The translations under genes were made by a program, and so were the position numbers. Positions 59,901 through 64,000 of a DNA stretch of 64,000 bases are shown piece after piece. The stretch comes from Pelodera strongyloides (Eukaryota > Nematoda > Chromadorea > Rhabditida > Rhabditidae): the NCBI GenBank assembly GCA_036852015.1, contig JAANDG010000083.1, positions 62,001 through 126,000 of the forward strand, written 5' to 3'. How positions within the stretch are numbered: the first letter of the stretch is position 1; each line of letters starts with the position of its first letter. Below the pieces are notes generated by a model, which saw only the letters and a list, made by a program, of their open reading frames with translations, was not told the origin of the DNA and ran no database searches.

Positions 59901-62900
59901 TAATAATTGGTAATAATAATAATAACTAACCGAATATCATCCACAATGGCCATGTTGCCAACAGCGTGTGACAACAAGATTTGCAGCCGTCGCTCCAGTA
60001 CTTTCTTTGATACTTCGTCAATAGGTTTGTAGAGCTCTTTCTAAAACTAGGAATACAATTAAAAAAAACCTTCTATTCTGTTCACAACATACATTCACAT
60101 CGCCGAACTAAATCCAGTAAGAACTACGCAACACGCCTATTTAATGCACAACTAAGGAACAAGAAGAGTAAAATGAGGTAATGTAAAATGTAACAAAAGG
60201 CCTTACCTTACCGTACATTGACATAAACCAAGACCACACAAAAAAGTGGCGACAAATAAAGCTGGTTCACTCACTAAAGAAAACTCCTACCTCACACATA
60301 CTCAGAAGTAGAGAGTTGAAATTGGAGGCTGTTCCAAGATATATTGCGTTGACCGAGCTGAAAAACAGTCAAACTCAACTTTTCAGCTAATATACCAATA
60401 TACGATACAATAACTATAGACAAAGCTTGAACAACCTCAACACTCAACTCGCCAACTTACGCGATAACTTAAGCGACTTACGCAACTCAACTTACGCGAG
60501 TCACACACTCAACGGGTCCGTAGGTACGCGTAAAATCTTTCGGAAAACACAGTGCTAACGCGCGCAGGTTAGATCTTAAGGTTTTCAAACTCCTATGGCT
60601 GATAACAAAAGTGTTAGCATTTGGACATGAAACCCTACAAAAATACAGTTCAACTTCGGCAAATAAACCCCACATATGCGTAGATCAAAACACCAACTAA
60701 CTCGAAAATATTCTCAATGTTGTAGACCGAATGGATGTGTGACAGTAGTTGGGAACTCGAGTTAGTGCACAGCGCCGATACTAATTTCTTCGCACTCGTT
60801 TCACAGAGAACTGAGCCATCCAGACGTCCTTGGACCAGGTGATTACCTTAATAGTTAAGATAAACCTCAACAAGTTAAAGCCAGCCTAAACTCAGACTCT
60901 AGAGCAACTATATTTTATCAGTGCTAGTTAGCTATCCTATACACGATAATGCTAATACCATCCGACACAGATTCGCACACAATATAAGGTACTGTGGTAC
61001 TAGCTTCACAAACAGCGGTTCACAGTTCATAGCACTTGAAACAGTTTGGAACGTATGTGGCAATCACATGCTAAAGTGGAACCTCACTTTCAAGCGAAAT
61101 ACCGGCCGGTTTTTGAAACGCATCGTGGACACCTGAATTCTTACGTATTTACGCTAATTTGCTCGATTTTTTATTCTAATTTATGTTCATTTGCATAAGC
61201 CGCATAAGAATGCTGGTATACCCGATGCGTTTCAAAAACCGGCCAGTATTTCGCTTTACTTTAAGTTAATTATATTCATTCACTTACATGACTGAACCTG
61301 AACTCCAGAGGCGAGAAGAAGTCTGATGTACTTTCCTGCCGCCACAATTTGTGAGAACTCCGACTGCCAGGTCCTTGGACAGAGCGAGCGGAGTGCGACG
61401 TGACCTTCCACACTAAATAAAAACTAGCTGAATGCGAATACAATTGTTATCATTTATATTGCTAGGATACCACAAATAGGAGATCCGATCAAATATTGAA
61501 AGTTTGCTAATGCATAAACGGCAGAGAATTCTGATGGAATCAGAGAGCTACTTGACATTCCACGCTAAATAAAAATCATCGACTGAAAGAATAGAATTAG
61601 TGCGATACTCTAATGAATGTTTATTATGTGTACAAAAGGCGATTTTTGAAGAGACCGCGCAGTGCACCCTTCCGCACTGAACAAAACGATCGATAAACAA
61701 CTGAGTAGAAAGAGTAAAAAATTCAGTATAACTTGGTTGAGTGGGTTCCTCAACTATGCATCCACTGTGAGAAAATTTCGGACACACCAATATTCGGACT
61801 GGAAATAACACAAGCTAAAAATTCACCAATTATATGAACCGGATGAAACATTCAGTTTCTTCAAGAGGTAAAGACCCATGACTTATGGTTTTTACATTTA
61901 TAGGACAAAACAAAAACAACCTACAAACAACCTCAATGTCTGCAAAAAAGCCTGTGCAATAAAGTAGAAAACTTACAATACAATATTCTCCGAGTCGTTT
62001 TCATCCTTTCTCTCTTTCAGGTTAATCGGGGCATCCTTTAGACGGTCGAGTGGCCAGATCATAAACTGAAAATTCAACGTTACTATCTACTAATTATCTA
62101 CTAATGATCGGCTAATTACCTTTGTTCGATGCCCCATCATTTACGCTTAGCTTTACATATGTCCCTTATCTCCCTTATTACCGTCTTGCTGTATTAACTG
62201 TATTTATTTTCTTAATTATGTATGTTTGTGCGCGCCTTTTAAATTTATAAATATAAAAAGTAATAATATTAGTAATATTATTATTATGATGTAATAAATT
62301 ATTTTCATTATTAGTAACAACAAACTACACAATCCATAGGTAATGCCTTAACCTGCCCTGCCAAACGTGTGATAAAACTATAAACTACTAGTGTCCCAAC
62401 ACCTAATAACACATACGCTTCAGCATAAGTTGTTATGTTACTTAATAAACAAAATACCTCCAAACTCGGATCTGCCAGACAGACTCCTTCAGTCACCCAA
62501 GCGATCGTCGAGCGGAGAAACAAATGCTGCAGCTCGGCTTGGATTGAAACCACAAGTCCAACGATCTAAAGAAGCCAGTTTTTTAGTTAGGCGGATTAAA
62601 AATACTGGAAGAATGCATGTGTGGGGGTGAGACATGCTCGAACGCGCCCTCGTCCATGCACTCTTGATTTGCATATTGTACTCAGTCTGTCTTACACGTG
62701 AAAGTATCAATACAGACGATTCACTACTCCCACACATGGTCAAATGGAGAAAAAGAGCAGTGGAAACATCACGACTACTACACTCCATTATGCACAAAAA
62801 ATGTATCAGGATGAAAAGAAAGTACACATATTATAGTAATCGTACCTCCGGAACAACAGCTTTTCGGTGCATTAACACAACGGCGTCCATGATATCACAC

Positions 62901-63772
62901 GCGCACGCACTCTTCTGAACGACGTATAATTAATTATACCAAAAATCACATTATCGGTTTCGGTTATCACTAAGACAATCATGAATCCGAAAAACAATAT
63001 GCAAAGAAAGTTGAATTACAGAATTATAATCACAAAAATTATTTAATAAATAATAAATAATAAATAAAAATACAATTCAAACAATGACCATGATTCCGAC
63101 AATTATGGACTCTATTCTCTATTAGTAGGAATGGCTAGCTCAAACACACACAAACACGTCGTAAACGTGTCACGCGTGTGTCCATTCAGCATACTGAATA
63201 AATACGCAAGATTATCCTTACTTGTCGATACATCTTCACTCAAAATAAGAATAAATTAAAATCTACATACGTCAACGACAATCTTGGCCAGATCAGCACA
63301 CATTTGCAGCCTCTCTTGATGTTTTTGTAGTTTGTATGACACATCCACCAAGGAAGATTCGGACACCATTCTACAACACACAGCTTTAAAAAAACGTGAA
63401 GAGAACAACAAACTTGAAAAAAAATCACACACAGGGAACTTATTCAATAAAACGAACACAAATTCGGCCGTGTGGCAACAACCAATTCTAGGTTTTAAGA
63501 AATTCGTAACACGAATCTCCTTTGGAGACCGTAGGCTATTTTAATTTTATTATATTTCAATTTCAATGAAACGTTGCTTCGTTGCTTGACATGGCATGGT
63601 AAATTATGATTCGATTACAAAGATAAACAGACAACGAAAAGCAATCTACAGAAAAATAAAATCAATAAACCAGAATAATAAACTTACAGTGACTGTACTT
63701 CAGTAACGTAATTCATGATCACTTCCACAACGCTGCGGCTATAAACAGGAGCACATGGATTCGAGTAGACAG
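56963..63772 (-). CDS. Gamma-tubulin complex component (GCP family), 5' end unresolved
   Basis: GCP proteins bind gamma-tubulin and nucleate microtubules. Exons in phase: 63688-63772, 63271-63370, 62846-62914, 62458-62565, 61977-62065, 61288-61412, 60702-60846, 60291-60357, 59931-60040, 59669-59723, 59358-59444 and 58401-58474. Then comes ~58184 down to ~58109-58125 (donor uncertain), 57621-57721 and 56963-57211 (stop TAG). Family landmarks appear in order: LQMCADLAKIVVD, LRSTIAWVTEGVCLADPSLE then FMIWP, SQIVAAGKYIRLLLASG, ELYKPIDEVSKKVLERRLQI, ALALVWSPSFILSQ, YYELIQRLLFTIHAMYYKLE and QLAEMHSFMMHLTSSFQQAI. These correspond to the GEL-DP-x-EFMI, GKYL, WPL and LR-x-M-FV patterns of GCPs. The usual DQGDFF loop is largely missing. 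The first grip motif would lie upstream. A segment ending at about 63893 has a donor but does not link cleanly. GIP-1/GIP-2 assignment is not possible here. Confidence 0.83.
58498..58635. mobile_element. GAGGCCGTATTC-family palindrome in GCP intron
   Basis: Left gaaggccgtattcaccaaca, right tgtgttggtgaatacgatt, with the tcgtgagcctagggaggg interior. It sits only ~20 bases upstream of the acceptor of GCP exon 58401-58474. Confidence 0.7.
58842..59114. mobile_element. PIF/Harbinger-like MITE (GGGCGCGTTCAGG)
   Basis: A 273 bp element with long inverted arms. TTA borders lie at 58839-58841 and 59115-59117. Interior arms tttccgaaaggaaactcggc and its inverse also match 51319-51546. Confidence 0.78.
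59191..59329. mobile_element. TTAA-flanked MITE, CCGGCCGGTTTTTGAAAC family
   Basis: Ends AGCGAAATACCGGCCGGTTT and aacaggccggtatttagct, with TTAA at 59187-59190 and 59330-59333. It lies in a GCP intron. Confidence 0.75.
61092..61257. mobile_element. CCGGCCGGTTTTTGAAAC MITE, TTAA border lost
   Basis: Same ends as 59191-59329 (aagcgaaataccggccggtt / ccggccagtatttcgcttta), but the flanks read ttca and tact, so the borders have changed or the copy is older. It lies in a GCP intron. Confidence 0.65.
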
Positions 63773-64000
63773 CTGCAAAGAGTAAGAAGTAAAACAATTC
63801 GCGGACAAAAAATGAGCTATTCATATATCACAGCACACAAATACAAAACCCTGAAGCAGCTTCTGAGCACCAAAATATAGTACTTACGTATATTGATTTT
63901 CGTTATTACGGCTCACGTAGGTCGCTGGTTCTCTTCTCTTGTTATGGACAAGTTTGTACTATTTCTTTATAACATAGTTTAACAATCACATAGATACGTA

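Overview
The window looks like nuclear DNA from a nematode. The intron-split genes use GT-AG introns of about 100-1500 bp. One gene is a small major-sperm-protein-domain (SSP-type) gene, a family known as nematode-specific. Another is an RME-2-type yolk receptor. Two genes have an AG acceptor 2-4 bases before the start codon, as expected for leader trans-splicing. I cannot name the species. All gene models were built by hand by joining exons whose reading phases agree; none was tested against a database or RNA.

Layout. 61-4363 (-): THO complex subunit 1, 12 exons, 3' end off the left edge. 5.9-7.0 kb (+): a tentative unknown gene. 8.9-13.3 kb (-): pieces of unrecognised genes. 15.2-16.0 kb (-): a complete 96-residue secreted protein of unknown function. 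17.2-20.9 kb (+): a short NFRKB/INO80-G-like protein of 349 residues. 23.1-35.9 kb (-): a complete 27-exon, 937-residue LDL-receptor family gene of the RME-2/VLDLR type. 36-46 kb: gene-poor, repeat-rich. 46.1-51.1 kb (-): an array of decayed, mutually related exon-like units. 52.8-53.5 kb (-): the last three exons of phosphoacetylglucosamine mutase, cut off where a ~1.3 kb dispersed repeat begins. 55.2-55.8 kb (-): the SSP/MSP-domain gene. 57.0-63.8 kb (-): a gamma-tubulin complex component whose 5' end is not resolved.

The genes do not form a pathway. They serve mRNA export, chromatin remodelling, yolk uptake, amino-sugar metabolism, sperm function and microtubule nucleation. The noncoding DNA is dominated by small inverted-repeat elements: several TTAA-flanked families (piggyBac-like), a GGGCGC-ended family flanked by TTA (PIF/Harbinger-like), and two GAGGCC-ended families. 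There are also minisatellites and degenerate tRNA-like repeats. No CRISPR array, operon or bacterial feature is present.
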